Shown: in pieces, positions 1 through 9,364 of the stretch
How the letters are laid out: every line of letters starts with the position of its first letter
Position numbering within the stretch: the stretch's first letter is position 1
Assembly (NCBI GenBank): GCA_016712375.1
Contig: JADJRE010000043.1
Span: 62,001 to 126,000 of the forward strand
DNA length: 64,000 bases
Direction of reading: 5' to 3'
DNA from: Rhodospirillales bacterium
GTDB lineage: Bacteria > Pseudomonadota > Alphaproteobacteria > Rhodospirillales > Defluviicoccaceae
Notes under the pieces: model-generated
What the model saw: the letters and a program-made list of their open reading frames with translations, nothing else
Database searches by the model: none
Told to the model about the DNA's origin: nothing
Program-made: the position numbers and the translations under genes

Positions 1-771
1 AACGGCATGGCGCCGCGGGAAGCGGACTGGGCCCGGTCTCCGCGCCTCGTCTTCCTCTCGCCCTCCTGCCAGTATCCGACCGGCGCGGTCCTAAGCCTGG
101 CGCGGCGTCGCGCGATCCTGGAGGATGCGGCCCGGCGCGGGGCCTGCATCATCGAGGACGACTACGACAACGAACTGCGCTACCACAAGCACCCCGTCGC
201 CCCCCTCTTCGGCCTGTCGAACGCCAACCGGGTGATCTACCTGGGGACGTTCACCAAGGTGATGTTTCCGGGCCTGCGCCTGGCCTACCTGGTGGTGCCG
301 CCGGATCTGGTCGATACGCTCGCGGCCGGCGTCGCCGAACTCTACCGCGAAGGCCGCCTCGCCGAACAGGCAGCGCTGGCCGACTTCATCGCGGAAGGCT
401 ACCTCGGCTCGCACATCCGTCGGATGCGGGTCGTCTACGCCGAGCGGCAGGCGGCGCTGCGATCGGCCCTGGGAGGATTGCTGGGCGACCGGATGTCCGT
501 CTCCGGCGGACACGCCGGCATTCACCTGCTCTACGTGTTCGACGAGCCGATCGACGACGCCGCGGTTGCGGCCGACGCGCTGGCCGAGGGCATCGTCGCC
601 CGTCCGCTCTCCCGCTACCAAATGGATCAGGCGCGCGGCGGCCGCGGCCTGCTGCTGGGCTACGCGGGCGTTCCGGTCGAGGGGATCCGGCCTGCGGCGG
701 AGACGCTGGCGCGCGTCGTCGAGCGGCACGCGCCGACGGGCGCACGGCGGGCGAGCCGGCAGCTGGGGTAA
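1..771 (+). CDS. MocR/PdxR-type regulator, C-terminal aminotransferase-like domain (5' partial)
   Basis: The reading frame is open from the first base, so the gene starts outside the window and only the last ~256 residues are visible. They match the fold-type I aminotransferase half of MocR-family GntR regulators, which bind PLP and control vitamin B6 or amino-acid genes. Seen: a PxCQYPTG segment, the IIEDDYDNELRY motif with the PLP-contacting Asp, and GTFTKVMFPGLRLAY, whose Lys would form the Schiff base. The N-terminal winged helix is not visible, so a plain aminotransferase is possible, but the YDNELRY and FTKVMFPGLR pattern favours MocR. Confidence 0.8.
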   Translation, partial: NGMAPREADWARSPRLVFLSPSCQYPTGAVLSLARRRAILEDAARRGACIIEDDYDNELRYHKHPVAPLFGLSNANRVIYLGTFTKVMFPGLRLAYLVVPPDLVDTLAAGVAELYREGRLAEQAALADFIAEGYLGSHIRRMRVVYAERQAALRSALGGLLGDRMSVSGGHAGIHLLYVFDEPIDDAAVAADALAEGIVARPLSRYQMDQARGGRGLLLGYAGVPVEGIRPAAETLARVVERHAPTGARRASRQLG

Positions 772-964
772 GTCTGCGCGTGGAAAGCGTGTGAATCAGC
801 ATCGAAGTCGGACCCCGCTCCACAGCGCCATAACATCATGAAACTGCGCAAAAAGAACTATTTATGGCGGGGTTCCGACCGGCCCCCGATGGGACCCCGG
901 CCAATGCCAGCATTCTGAGGACGAATGACAGCGGTAGGTGGTATTCTCACGGGCGCACGCTTCG

Positions 965-1156
965 ATGCCTTTTCACAGCCCGGATTTCAACCCGATCGAA
1001 AAGGCGCTCGCGAAGCTGAAGGCCCTGCTCCGCAAACCCGTCGGACGTACCGTCGACGGCCTTTGGCTCACCTTCGCCGGGCCCCGCTCAGTATGCTACG
1101 CGGCCAGATGGTACCACTCGGCCAAAGCCGCCGAGCGGTTCTGCTTGAAGATGTGA
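965..1156 (+). pseudogene. IS630-family transposase, 3' remnant
   Basis: The peptide carries HSPDFNPIEKALAKLKALLRK, the hallmark of the C-terminal catalytic block (SPDxNPIE, last acidic residue of the DDE triad) of IS630 transposases. The rest of the enzyme is absent and the frame drifts after about 35 residues, so this is a dead relic. It is not the same element as the longer IS630 copy at 50.5 kb. Confidence 0.7.
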
Positions 1157-1479
1157 CGCCGGTTGAGATGACGCTCGAGATTGAAGAGGTTGTGGACCGA
1201 AGCATGAACGGAGACGAATTTCTGCCCGTCTCGGCGCCAAGCGAAATTGGTCAGCTTACTGGTTCCGGCCCAGGCTCGCTGCAACTGGGCGCACGCTGAT
1301 TGCAAACAGGATCGCAAACATCGGCGCCGTGCGCACGCTGATTGCAAGTGGGCTGCGGGTTGACGGGCTCGGTTTCGTGGCCGCTGGTCACACCGGCAGG
1401 CCGGCGGCAAGCATCTGCTCCTTCAGCTCACGGGCGCGGTCCGGTTCGAGCGTCTGGTTGAACAAGGCGTAGCCGTTTA

Positions 1480-1690
1480 CGCGGCGGCGCGTTCGACGTC
1501 CTTGGCGGCCTGCCAGGCCCAGGGGGTGAAGTTCGGCGAGGCGTCTGTTCGGCCAGCCACCGACCAGGGTCAACACGTCGGTGAGCCAGGCTTCCGGCTT
1601 CACATCGTGCTACTTGGCTACTTGCAGGCTTGGACCAGCGACACGAGCACCGACCAGTTCTCGGCGCTGAGCGGACTGGATCATGGGAGC
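1480..1690 (-). pseudogene. IS66-family transposase, C-terminal remnant
   Basis: Read leftward, the segment encodes ENWSVLVSLVQACKSSRHDVKPEAWLTDVLTLVGGWPNRRLAELHPLGL. This is split across two frames here, and it resembles the IS66 TnpC C-terminal domain that normally ends near 'AWLTxxLxRI..HPxxRxxELLPW'. Only this tail remains, with no TnpA/TnpB partners. It sits just before the tyrosinase gene and could mark an old rearrangement end. Confidence 0.6.
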
Positions 1691-1826
1691 TTCTACTCAA
1701 GTCAAGGAAGCCGCTACCAATTAATAGAACCACCGCCTCTCGCCGATCATTTGAGTTCTGGATTGCATAGCATAGCTGCTCGTGGAACCATCAAGTTTGG
1801 TCTAAGATGACCAAAGGGGGAAGGAA

Positions 1827-3286
1827 ATGCCTCGTGTTCGGCGGAGCGTATGGCAGCTTAGTAACCCAAGTCCGGAACTCGAATGGTACGCCAGGGCGGT
1901 TGCAGAGATGCGCCGGCGGCCGTTCCAGGATCCGACGAGCTGGGCTTTCCAGGGAGCGGTGCATGGCTACAGTCAGAACAGGGCGCCGTGGCCATCGTTG
2001 GTAAGTCCACCAAGACCGAATTTTCCGGATTGGGAACGGTGCCAGCACCAAACGTGGTTCTTCCTGCCATGGCACCGGGGTTATCTCGCCGCCTTCGAGG
2101 CAATTGTCGCGAGCATCGTCGAGGCCCTGGGCGGGCCCGGCGAGTGGGCGTTGCCCTACTGGAACTATAGCGATGGCAGTGCCAATGCGCGCAGGATGCC
2201 GCGCGCGTTTATCGGGCGCCGCCGTCCGGACGGGAGTAACAATCCGCTCTGGTCACCGCGGCGGCCGAATTTCGACAACGATTTCAATTACCAGATCCCG
2301 GCAGGAATCGTCGATACCGGTCCGGCACTGTCGACTCCCCAGGTTCACGAGCGGACGCACGGGGGTTCCGCCAGGGTTCGGAGGGCCGGAGACAGGATCC
2401 GTACACTTTGGCGCAGCATCAGGCTTTGCCAACGGTGAACTTGAGAGTCAGCCGCACAACCTCGTTCATGACGCCATCGGCGGACTGATGGGCGATCCCA
2501 ACACGGCCGGGCTGGATCCAATCTTCTGGCTGCACCACGCCAATGTCGATCGGCTCTGGCAGGTGTGGGTAGAGCAGCCTGCTGCAGCCGGCAATCCGAA
2601 TACGCCGATGTGGCTTAATAATGTCGCCTTCTCTCTCTACGATGCCAGCGGAATGCAATGGACCTTCACCTCGAGCGACGTGCTTGACACGCGCACGGTG
2701 CTGCACGGTTACGAATACGACGACCAGGCGCCGGCGGGCCCCGGCGGCCATCGCACTGGAGGCAATCGAGACGGCAATGGCGGCGGAAGGATCGGGCGAG
2801 CCCGAACTGATCGGGGCAAGCACAACCGGCATCAGCCTGGTATCCGGTAGTGCACGCACCACGGTGCGCATCGATGCTGCGACGCTTGGCGCGCGCGATC
2901 TACTCGAAAGCGTTGGGCCCCCGCCTCGCACCTATCTGAACATCGAGAATGTCACCGGGCTTGGCGTCGGCACCATCTACCGCGTGCTGGTGAGGTCACC
3001 CGGCGGCGAGCCTGTGCATACGGGCTATCTCTCGGCGTTCGGCTCGTTCGGCCGCGGCGATTTGGGTGATCAGGCAGGCGGCGGCAACAGCGCCTTCGAT
3101 GTCACCGAAGCGCTGGCACGGGCGGGCAACGTGGCGGCTCAATCGCCGCAGGTCGATCTCGAAGTGCTTTTCGAGCAGGAGTTGCCGCCGACGGAGGAGG
3201 AGGCGCCGGAAGCAGCGGGTCTCGAAGCAATCGAACCTGCAAGAGAGCCGCGGATCGGCCGGGTCAGCCTCTATCAAACGCGATAG
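1827..3286 (+). CDS. tyrosinase / polyphenol oxidase (two frameshifts)
   Basis: A type-3 copper monooxygenase that would oxidise phenols to o-quinones. CuA ligands are visible in HGYSQN and in CQHQTWFFLPWHRGY, and the LPYWNY strand follows. CuB is in QPHNLVHDAIGG and in DPIFWLHHANVDRLW. A C-terminal beta-rich extension of about 150 residues follows, as in many bacterial tyrosinases. The frame changes at ~2361, where a run of five G would be four in the intact gene, and again at ~2748 (GGG for GG). With both corrected the protein is ~485 residues. There is no obvious signal peptide. The DUF2182 gene follows 9 bp downstream and probably shares its transcript. Confidence 0.88.
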
Positions 3287-3295
3287 CGGGGCCGC

Positions 3296-4063
3296 GTGCC
3301 GCAGGCGAGGGCCACACACGCGCTTGGCCTGTCGATGATCGCGCGGCAGCGCCTGTGGCTGTTCGGCGCGGCGGGCGCCGCGTGGGGCGTATTGCTGCTG
3401 CAGAGCGGCGGTTGGCTGCCGCCAGCGCTTTGCCTGTCACCGCTGTCGGGCGGCTCCTCCCGCTTCATCCGCGAATGGGAGGCAGTCGTCGGCTCGTCGC
3501 TGTTCCTCACCACCGTGCAGGCCTGGGGCCTGATGCTGGTAGCGATGATGCTACCGCTGCTCGCCGGTCCTTTGCTGCAGCTAAATGTGCAAAGCTTCCC
3601 GCGTCGCCGCAATGAGGCGCGGATGCTGTTCCTGGCGGGCTATGCGCTGACCTGGGCTGCTGCGCTGACCGTGATACTGGCACTACTCCTCGGCATTCGC
3701 AGCCTCGGCATGAGCGGGCCGGTGCGGCTGGCGCAGCCGGCGTTGTTCGCGGTGGCTGCCTTGTGGCAGGGAACATTCTGGAAGCGCCGCGCGCTTGCCG
3801 CCTGCCATCGACCAGGACTGATTCGAGCCTTCGGCTGGCAGGCGAGCTGGGACAGCTTCCGCTTCGGGTTGAGCCATGGCTCTGCATGTGTCGCGAACTG
3901 CTGGTTCGCGATGGCCGCGATGAGCTTTGGCGACCATAGCACAGTCCCCGCGCTCGCCCTCGCCATGGTTCTTTTTGCCGAACGTAACGACATGCGCCCG
4001 CAGATCAGAGCCTCGCAGGTCATTCTGCTGTTGCTCGGGGTCAGCGCATCGCTGCCGGGCTGA
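3296..4063 (+). CDS. DUF2182 integral membrane protein
   Basis: About 255 residues with at least five hydrophobic segments and the DUF2182 signature: CHRPG near the middle, then GLSHGSACVANCW, a Cys/His-rich motif between membrane helices that suggests metal handling. Family members are uncharacterised predicted metal-binding membrane proteins. Translation may start at the GTG given or at the ATG at 3335. Lying 9 bp after the tyrosinase, it could help deliver or sense copper, but that is inference. Its 3' end overlaps the convergent gene to the right by 23 bp. Confidence 0.75.
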   Translation: MPQARATHALGLSMIARQRLWLFGAAGAAWGVLLLQSGGWLPPALCLSPLSGGSSRFIREWEAVVGSSLFLTTVQAWGLMLVAMMLPLLAGPLLQLNVQSFPRRRNEARMLFLAGYALTWAAALTVILALLLGIRSLGMSGPVRLAQPALFAVAALWQGTFWKRRALAACHRPGLIRAFGWQASWDSFRFGLSHGSACVANCWFAMAAMSFGDHSTVPALALAMVLFAERNDMRPQIRASQVILLLLGVSASLPG

Positions 4064-6344
4064 CCTGCAACAGTATGTCGTCAAGGCTCCGGATCAGGAT
4101 GCCTCCGTCTTCAATCGCTTCCCCTGGCCGTGCAGCCGCCAGAAGGTCCCAATCCTTGACGCGACCGAAATCGACATCGACCATGGCCTCAATGTCGTCG
4201 ATCCGGCGCTGGCGGATTTCGAAGCGGCCAGGATCGATCGCTTCTTCCGGAAGCGCCACAACGAGATCGTCCTGGTGCAAGACGAAGCCGACGGCACCTG
4301 GGTCGGCTCCTGCATCTCGCCAGACGACAATCTTGTAAAAGCTGAGCGGGACGAGAGCGTCGAGCAGAGGCTTGTCCTCGTCGCCGAAGATACAGCCATT
4401 GAAAATGGTCAGACGTCGCCCGCCGGCTTGCTGGGAAATGTAGTTCTCCAGGTCGCCCCACAGGTCAAGACCGGCGTGGGTGAACTCGTCGGACTGATTG
4501 AGCAGGTAGTGCTGCGGTGCTGCGTTCGGATAGAGGAAGGTATCGTTGTTGGCGGCGATCGCTTCGGCGACCGCCCTGCCCCATGCGGCGTCGTCACGGC
4601 GCGTCAAGTGGCCCTTGTCATAGTCGTTATGATCGTAGAAGCGGCCTGAAAGCTGCTGACGTCCGTCGATCCGCGGATCGTTGCGCCAACTGCTCGTGCC
4701 CTGAGAACGGCTTGCGTTCACCGCTGCTCCGAAATCGGCATTGCACGCAGATATGTAGGCCAGCCGGCGTTCGGCGCACAGGATCACGCTGTAGTGGTGA
4801 TAGCGGAGCTCGTGGGTGTCCCCGGCGCGAGCAGGGCGGAGCACACGCAATGCGCCACCGAAACGGGGCTGAGGCTTGATCGCCGGCAGGGGCACGGTGA
4901 CGCCGAGAAACGAGGGGTCATAGCCATTGCGATCAGCGAAATCCTCGGGCTCGAGCGCCTCCTGGACTGTCGGCCGATCGATCTGCGCGCTGCCGAGCGC
5001 GGTGGCCTGTCGGAGCAGTCGCTCACCATCGAGGCTGATGGTAATGCGCAGGGGCAGTTCGATGGTCGCCGACGCCGCAGGGGTGGGCGGTCGGTCATTA
5101 GCTTTCCCGGGCCGGGCAGCGGCCAACGGCCGGCGCGTCCGCTCCGCTTCCCGCGGCCGTACAGCAGGAATGGGCTGCCGTTCTCCGATCGCTTCTTGCG
5201 CTCGACTGCGATCACCGATCCTTGCCGGCGGCTGCGCCGAAAGCAGCTGGTTGAGGAAATCCTGTTCCTGCGGCGCCACTGGCGCATTACTGATCGCCGC
5301 GATGAGACTCGAAACCCTGATCGCCTCATTAGCGACCCATTGGATTTCCGCGATGGATTGCTCCTCGCGCCGCCAGACGTGGCCCTCCTTGTCCAGCCAG
5401 TTGCCCTGCTCGTCGCGCTTGGGCACGCCAGAGTGATGCAGCGCCACGACGGCCCATTGGTCATTGAGGACTGGTGAGCCCGACGATCCCTTCTCGGTGT
5501 CGCCTTCATAGTGAAGGAAGGGGCCAAGTGTATCGGCAGCAGCATCGTTCGCCGTTCGTAAGTCCAGAACGCGGTTGTTGCGGACAACCACCTCCTTCTC
5601 ACGGCCTAGAGGATGCTGGATGATGTTCAGATAGTCCTGATCCGAAACGACGATCTTGCCTTGCGCAGGATTCAATGCCAGCCAACTGTAGTCCGCCAGG
5701 GCAGCGCCGTGATCGCTGGTCGCGGCGACCGCAACGAGCGCGTAATCGAGGGCAGCATCGTTCAGGAAGAAGCGGTCAGGCTCGAAGGCAAAGACTTGAG
5801 GCTGCCTGGGAGGTCCCAACCGGTTCAGCTCGTAGTCCATCTCGATGGAACAGATGGCGGCAAGGTCACGGCTGGTAAGGACATGATGATTGGTCAGCAG
5901 CAGGCCTGGGGCGACCAGAAAGCCGGTGCCACGGGCCCTCAGGCCGCCGCCTGAGCTGATGAGCACCCGACCGACGCTGTGCGACGCAAGCAGGCCCCTC
6001 TCGAGGAACTCGATCGACAGAAAGTCGCGGGCACCCACGACGACTTCCTGCACGATCGACTCATCGATCTCCTCCGGAGTGACAGGCGTCGGACGCTCGA
6101 CCAACGCTTTGAGGGCCAGATTGCTTGGCGGCCGGCGCCCTCGCGACGCGAGCCTGACATCCGCGAGCAGGTTGTTGACGCGGGCCGCCAGCCGTGTGCG
6201 AGTATCCGCTTCCATCGGGCGACCACCGGCCAGCGCCTCGCTCCGTGCCTTACGAGCTTCCGCCCGCGCGTCCCACCGGGCGATGACCTCCTTGGCTTTT
6301 GCCAGCATCGCCTCATCGATGTCGGTGTCCATCTCGATGGTCAT
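4041..6344 (-). CDS. trypsin-like serine protease fused to DNA/RNA non-specific endonuclease
   Basis: An intact 767-residue protein. Residues ~1-105 are charged and helical, possibly an adaptor. Residues ~115-320 form a trypsin-like domain with TNHHV (His153/154), DYALV (Asp200) and GSSGSPV (Ser288). A Pro/Arg-rich linker (~360-425) follows. Residues ~490-720 form a ββα-metal nuclease of the NUC1/EndoG type, with DKGHL (His579; usual motif DRGH) and the Asn-rich FLYPNAAPQ and DLENYI segments. No signal peptide is seen, so it probably acts in the cytoplasm. Trypsin domains are frequent effectors or processing proteases in NTP-dependent conflict systems. The likely role is a suicide or defence effector in which proteolysis frees or adds to DNA damage. 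It stands alone here. Confidence 0.85.
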   Translation of the reverse strand: MTIEMDTDIDEAMLAKAKEVIARWDARAEARKARSEALAGGRPMEADTRTRLAARVNNLLADVRLASRGRRPPSNLALKALVERPTPVTPEEIDESIVQEVVVGARDFLSIEFLERGLLASHSVGRVLISSGGGLRARGTGFLVAPGLLLTNHHVLTSRDLAAICSIEMDYELNRLGPPRQPQVFAFEPDRFFLNDAALDYALVAVAATSDHGAALADYSWLALNPAQGKIVVSDQDYLNIIQHPLGREKEVVVRNNRVLDLRTANDAAADTLGPFLHYEGDTEKGSSGSPVLNDQWAVVALHHSGVPKRDEQGNWLDKEGHVWRREEQSIAEIQWVANEAIRVSSLIAAISNAPVAPQEQDFLNQLLSAQPPARIGDRSRAQEAIGERQPIPAVRPREAERTRRPLAAARPGKANDRPPTPAASATIELPLRITISLDGERLLRQATALGSAQIDRPTVQEALEPEDFADRNGYDPSFLGVTVPLPAIKPQPRFGGALRVLRPARAGDTHELRYHHYSVILCAERRLAYISACNADFGAAVNASRSQGTSSWRNDPRIDGRQQLSGRFYDHNDYDKGHLTRRDDAAWGRAVAEAIAANNDTFLYPNAAPQHYLLNQSDEFTHAGLDLWGDLENYISQQAGGRRLTIFNGCIFGDEDKPLLDALVPLSFYKIVVWRDAGADPGAVGFVLHQDDLVVALPEEAIDPGRFEIRQRRIDDIEAMVDVDFGRVKDWDLLAAARPGEAIEDGGILIRSLDDILLQVSPAAMR

Positions 6345-7172
6345 GCCCCGCCCCCTTCACCTTTCGCCACGGAGAGACAATCAGCCTATCACGTTAGTTG
6401 GACCGACGTCGCTATTGCCAATTTAATCAGATATGACCAAGAATTCTCGGTTGCTGATGGCTATTGATAGTCGCGAAGACCCGTCGCGTTCTGTGCTCAT
6501 CCTCTGTCTTCCTGTTAAGTCCCGCCCTTGCGTATGTCGCGGTTCTAATGATTGTCCGGACTTAAGACTTGCATCGGCGACAGCCGGCAGCGCCTTCCGG
6601 CCCTGGAGAAGGTTGGATTCGTGGTCCGTTCCCTCCGCCAGTCACCGCTCGCGAACCGCTCTCCCCGCCGATCCGCCAGCCGGAGAAACGCGTGGTTTCA
6701 AAGGCGTTTGCCGCCGCGCTGGAAACCGCGCCGCCCCGGTCGAGGCCCCTGGCGTTCTCTCTTTAGCCCCCTTTCTCTGAAACCTGGGAACTGCTCGAGT
6801 TTAGTACCCAGCTTGCGATTGCAATGCTCTCAATGGGTTGCGGGACTGCTGGCCGGGTACTGTTTCGAGCGAGCGATTGCTATGCGAAGCGTTCCGTAAA
6901 GGTTCCAACGACGGGCGATCCGATCGCTTGTTCGATGAGGGCCTTGGCCGCCGGCCGTCTGGTCGGGCCGTTTGGTCGGGCCGCCCGGCGCAGCCGGCCC
7001 TGATCTGCCGCCGTCGACCTTGATCACGACGAGCCGGTCGGGTCGAAGCGGCAGAAAGCCTCGCGAAGCTTGCTCTCTTGGACCGTGCGGATGGCGCCGA
7101 GGCGGCCGGCCTGTCGAGGCTGACGACCCTCCGCACGTGTCGAGCGCGCTCTCGTGCTATTCTCATGACGCC
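6345..7172. other. 828-bp stretch without a recognisable gene
   Basis: The short open frames here are mutually overlapping and match no family I know. The left ~200 bp is AT-richer and probably holds the promoter of the leftward protease-nuclease gene. The rest has the base bias of coding DNA and may be decayed gene remnants. Confidence 0.4.
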
Positions 7173-7418
7173 ATGGACATCGACGACAACCGCATCGACG
7201 ACGCCGTCCTGGCGCTGCTGCTGTTGGGCCTGGACGACGGGCGGCGCGCCTGGAAGTCGTTCGACTGGGACGCCCTCGACCGGCTCCATGCCAAAGGCTT
7301 GATCTCCGATCCGGTTGGCAAGGCGAAGTCGGTGATGTTTACCGACGAGGGGCTGGAGCGCGCCCGTTCGCTGTTTCGGGAGATGTTCGCATCATCGCCC
7401 GCGTCGTCAGAGCCGTGA
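7173..7418 (+). CDS. DUF6429 family protein
   Basis: An 81-residue acidic protein beginning MDIDDNRIDDAVLALLLLGL, with AWKSFDWDALDRLHAKGLI and a C-terminal FTDEGLERARSLF. This is the compact winged-helix-like DUF6429 family common in proteobacteria, of unknown function. The ATG at 7173 fits the family start. The next gene begins 6 bp after its stop, so the two are probably co-transcribed. Confidence 0.85.
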   Translation: MDIDDNRIDDAVLALLLLGLDDGRRAWKSFDWDALDRLHAKGLISDPVGKAKSVMFTDEGLERARSLFREMFASSPASSEP

Positions 7419-7424
7419 CGCGGC

Positions 7425-8830
7425 ATGGCGAAGGCGAAGACACTCAACCCGGCGGCGGTAGCGGCACTAGGGGCGGAGCGGCTGGCGGCGCTGCTGCTGG
7501 AGGCGGCGGAGTATGACCCCGCGCTGATGCGCAGCGTGCGCTTCGCGGTCGCAAGCCGAATCGACGCCGCGGCGGCCGCGGCCGAGATCGACCTGCAGAT
7601 CCGCCGTTTTCGGCGCAGCACCGCGTTCGTCGACTATCGCCAACGGGTGGCGTTCGCCCGTGATCTCGGCGTGCTCGTGGATGCCATTGCCGGACAGCTG
7701 GCCGATCTCGACCCGGTTGGAGCACTCACGCGCATGCTCGACTTCATCGCCCTCGCGCCGTCGGTCTCCGAGCGAAGCGACGACGACGGCACCATCGGCG
7801 ATCAATTCCAGGCAGCCTGCGGACGGTGGCAACGCTGATCGAGCGAACCCCGCCGGGTGCGGCGATCGAGGAGCTGGTGCGGCGAGGATATGCGCTCTAC
7901 CTCGCCGACGATTACGGTGTCGCCGATCGCCTCGTCGCCGCGCTTGCCAAAGGCTGCGACTCGCAGCGACGTGCGACGCTGAAATCGTGGATCGAAGCCG
8001 ATCTCGCGCGCCTGCCGCCGGACGCGACGCAAGACGAGACGTCGGCCCGCGGTCGCCTCGACGCCTGGCGGTTGGCCCGCGCGCTCGCCGACGTGGCCGA
8101 CGCGGCAGGCGACGTCGACGGATACTGCGCGGCCCAGCAGCGGATGGGTCCCCGCGTCTGCGACGATGCCGGAATGGCGCGACGGCTGCTCGACGCAGGT
8201 CGCCCCGCGGACGCTCTTGCCGCCCTCACTGCGGCCGAGCCCAACCCGGCGAAGAACGCCACCGAGCTCGCCGACCTGCGGATCATCGTTCTCGACGCGC
8301 TCGGCCGCGGCGAGGAGGCGCAGGCGCTGCGCTGGAGCGAATTCGAGCGCGGACTGCACGTCGAACCGCTGCGAGCGTACCTGAAGCGGCTCTCGGACTT
8401 CGCCGACGTAGACAAGGAGGAAGAAGCGCTCGATCTGGTCGCCACCCACCCGGACGTTCAGGGGGCGCTCGCTTTTCTGACGGCCTGGCCCGACCTGCGA
8501 CGGGCGGGCGCGGTGGTGCGGGTCAGGTTCGACGGCGTCGACGGCAACGGCTGGTGGACGCTGACGCCGGCAGCCGAACGGCTGGAGAACAAAGAGCCGC
8601 TGGCGGCGTCCCTACTTTATCGCCGCATGATCGACTTCACCCTCGATCGCGGACGCTCGCAACGCTACGGCCACGCCTCGCGACATCTGCTGTCGTGCGC
8701 AGCGCTCGCGCCCCTGGTCATCGACTGGCAGGGGCACCAACCGCATGCCGAGTACGCAGCCGGCCTGCGCCAGCGACATCCGCGAAAGTCCATCTTCTGG
8801 TCGCGCGTCGATGTCCCCGCAAGGAAGTAG
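7425..8830 (+). CDS. DUF6880 family protein (one frameshift)
   Basis: The N-terminal half (7425-~7823) has the family opening 'AALGAERLAALLLEAAEYDPALMRSV'. The second half continues in another frame with helical TPR/SEL-like repeats (DAWRLARALADVADAAGD, DAGRPADALAAL), and its ending contains WQGHQPHAEYAAGLRQRHPRKSIFW. DUF6880 proteins carry both parts in one chain of ~470 residues, so one base appears to be missing near 7823. The role is unknown; SWIM-type zinc-finger proteins often neighbour the family, but none is present here. Confidence 0.75.
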
Positions 8831-9167
8831 CGAGGCGTGGAAACAGAGTATCTCCCGATGTCGCACCCGACAGGAGCCGCCCGCTTCCGCTTTGCGACGG
8901 ACTGGTCGGCACGCCTACCGACGCTCAATCCACAGGAGCGACAAAGCTGCGCGTTCCATAGCAGACGCTGCAAGCGGTGAACTCGGTGGTACAGCGGACC
9001 TTGAAGGGAGCGCCGTGGCAGACGAGAGTGCGCTCGACCGTCGCCAGGCCGCCTGTGGGCTTTCGCCTATATGCTTTTCCTATGCGGAGGCTCGCCCTCC
9101 CTTCTCGCTTCCTTATCGCCCGCCGGTCAACTCTGCATCGACTGCACAACGGCAAGAGGAAGACTCG
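8831..9167. promoter_or_regulatory. region upstream of the kdp operon, probable promoter
   Basis: A 337-bp gap with no convincing gene. KdpE-responsive promoters normally lie directly before kdpF, so the operon promoter should be here, but I can name no operator by eye. A leftward open frame with several Cys codons (8925-9155) crosses it and looks like a chance frame. Confidence 0.35.
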
Positions 9168-9254
9168 ATGATGCTGGATGTCCTCGTGGTTGCGGGCGTG
9201 ATCGCTGCGTTTGCCGCGGCCGTCGCCTACGCGCTCGTCTGCGAACGGCTGTGA
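9168..9254 (+). CDS. tiny single-span membrane peptide preceding kdpF
   Basis: A 28-residue peptide that is one hydrophobic helix ending in CERL. It is preceded by a purine-rich stretch (AAGAGGAAGA) suitable as a ribosome site. The stop lies 7 bp before kdpF. Similar mini-proteins in front of kdpF occur in other proteobacteria and are usually unannotated. Its place in the operon suggests an accessory to the Kdp complex, but that is not proven. Confidence 0.6.
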   Translation: MMLDVLVVAGVIAAFAAAVAYALVCERL

Positions 9255-9261
9255 GGCGGCA

Positions 9262-9351
9262 ATGCTGATCGACTACGTGCTGGGCGCGGGCGTCGCGCTT
9301 ATCGTGCTCGGCTACCTCGTCTACGCCCTGGTCCGCCCCGAGCGGTTCTGA
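9262..9351 (+). CDS. kdpF: potassium-transporting ATPase subunit KdpF
   Basis: 29 residues, MLIDYVLGAG..., one transmembrane helix and a VRPERF end. This is typical of KdpF, the small lipid-like stabiliser of the KdpABC complex in the inner membrane. It lies 13 bp before kdpA. Confidence 0.88.
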   Translation: MLIDYVLGAGVALIVLGYLVYALVRPERF

Positions 9352-9364
9352 AGGAGCAGCCCCG

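Noticed and set aside
7660..8961. 433-codon Arg-rich plus-strand frame
   Set aside because: A shadow of the DUF6880 gene; the Arg/Ala/Gly composition is typical of the wrong frame in GC-rich DNA.
8925..9155. Minus-strand Cys-rich 76-residue frame before kdp (possible zinc ribbon)
   Set aside because: Cys spacing does not fit a known zinc ribbon, and the frame lies over the expected kdp promoter on the opposite strand.
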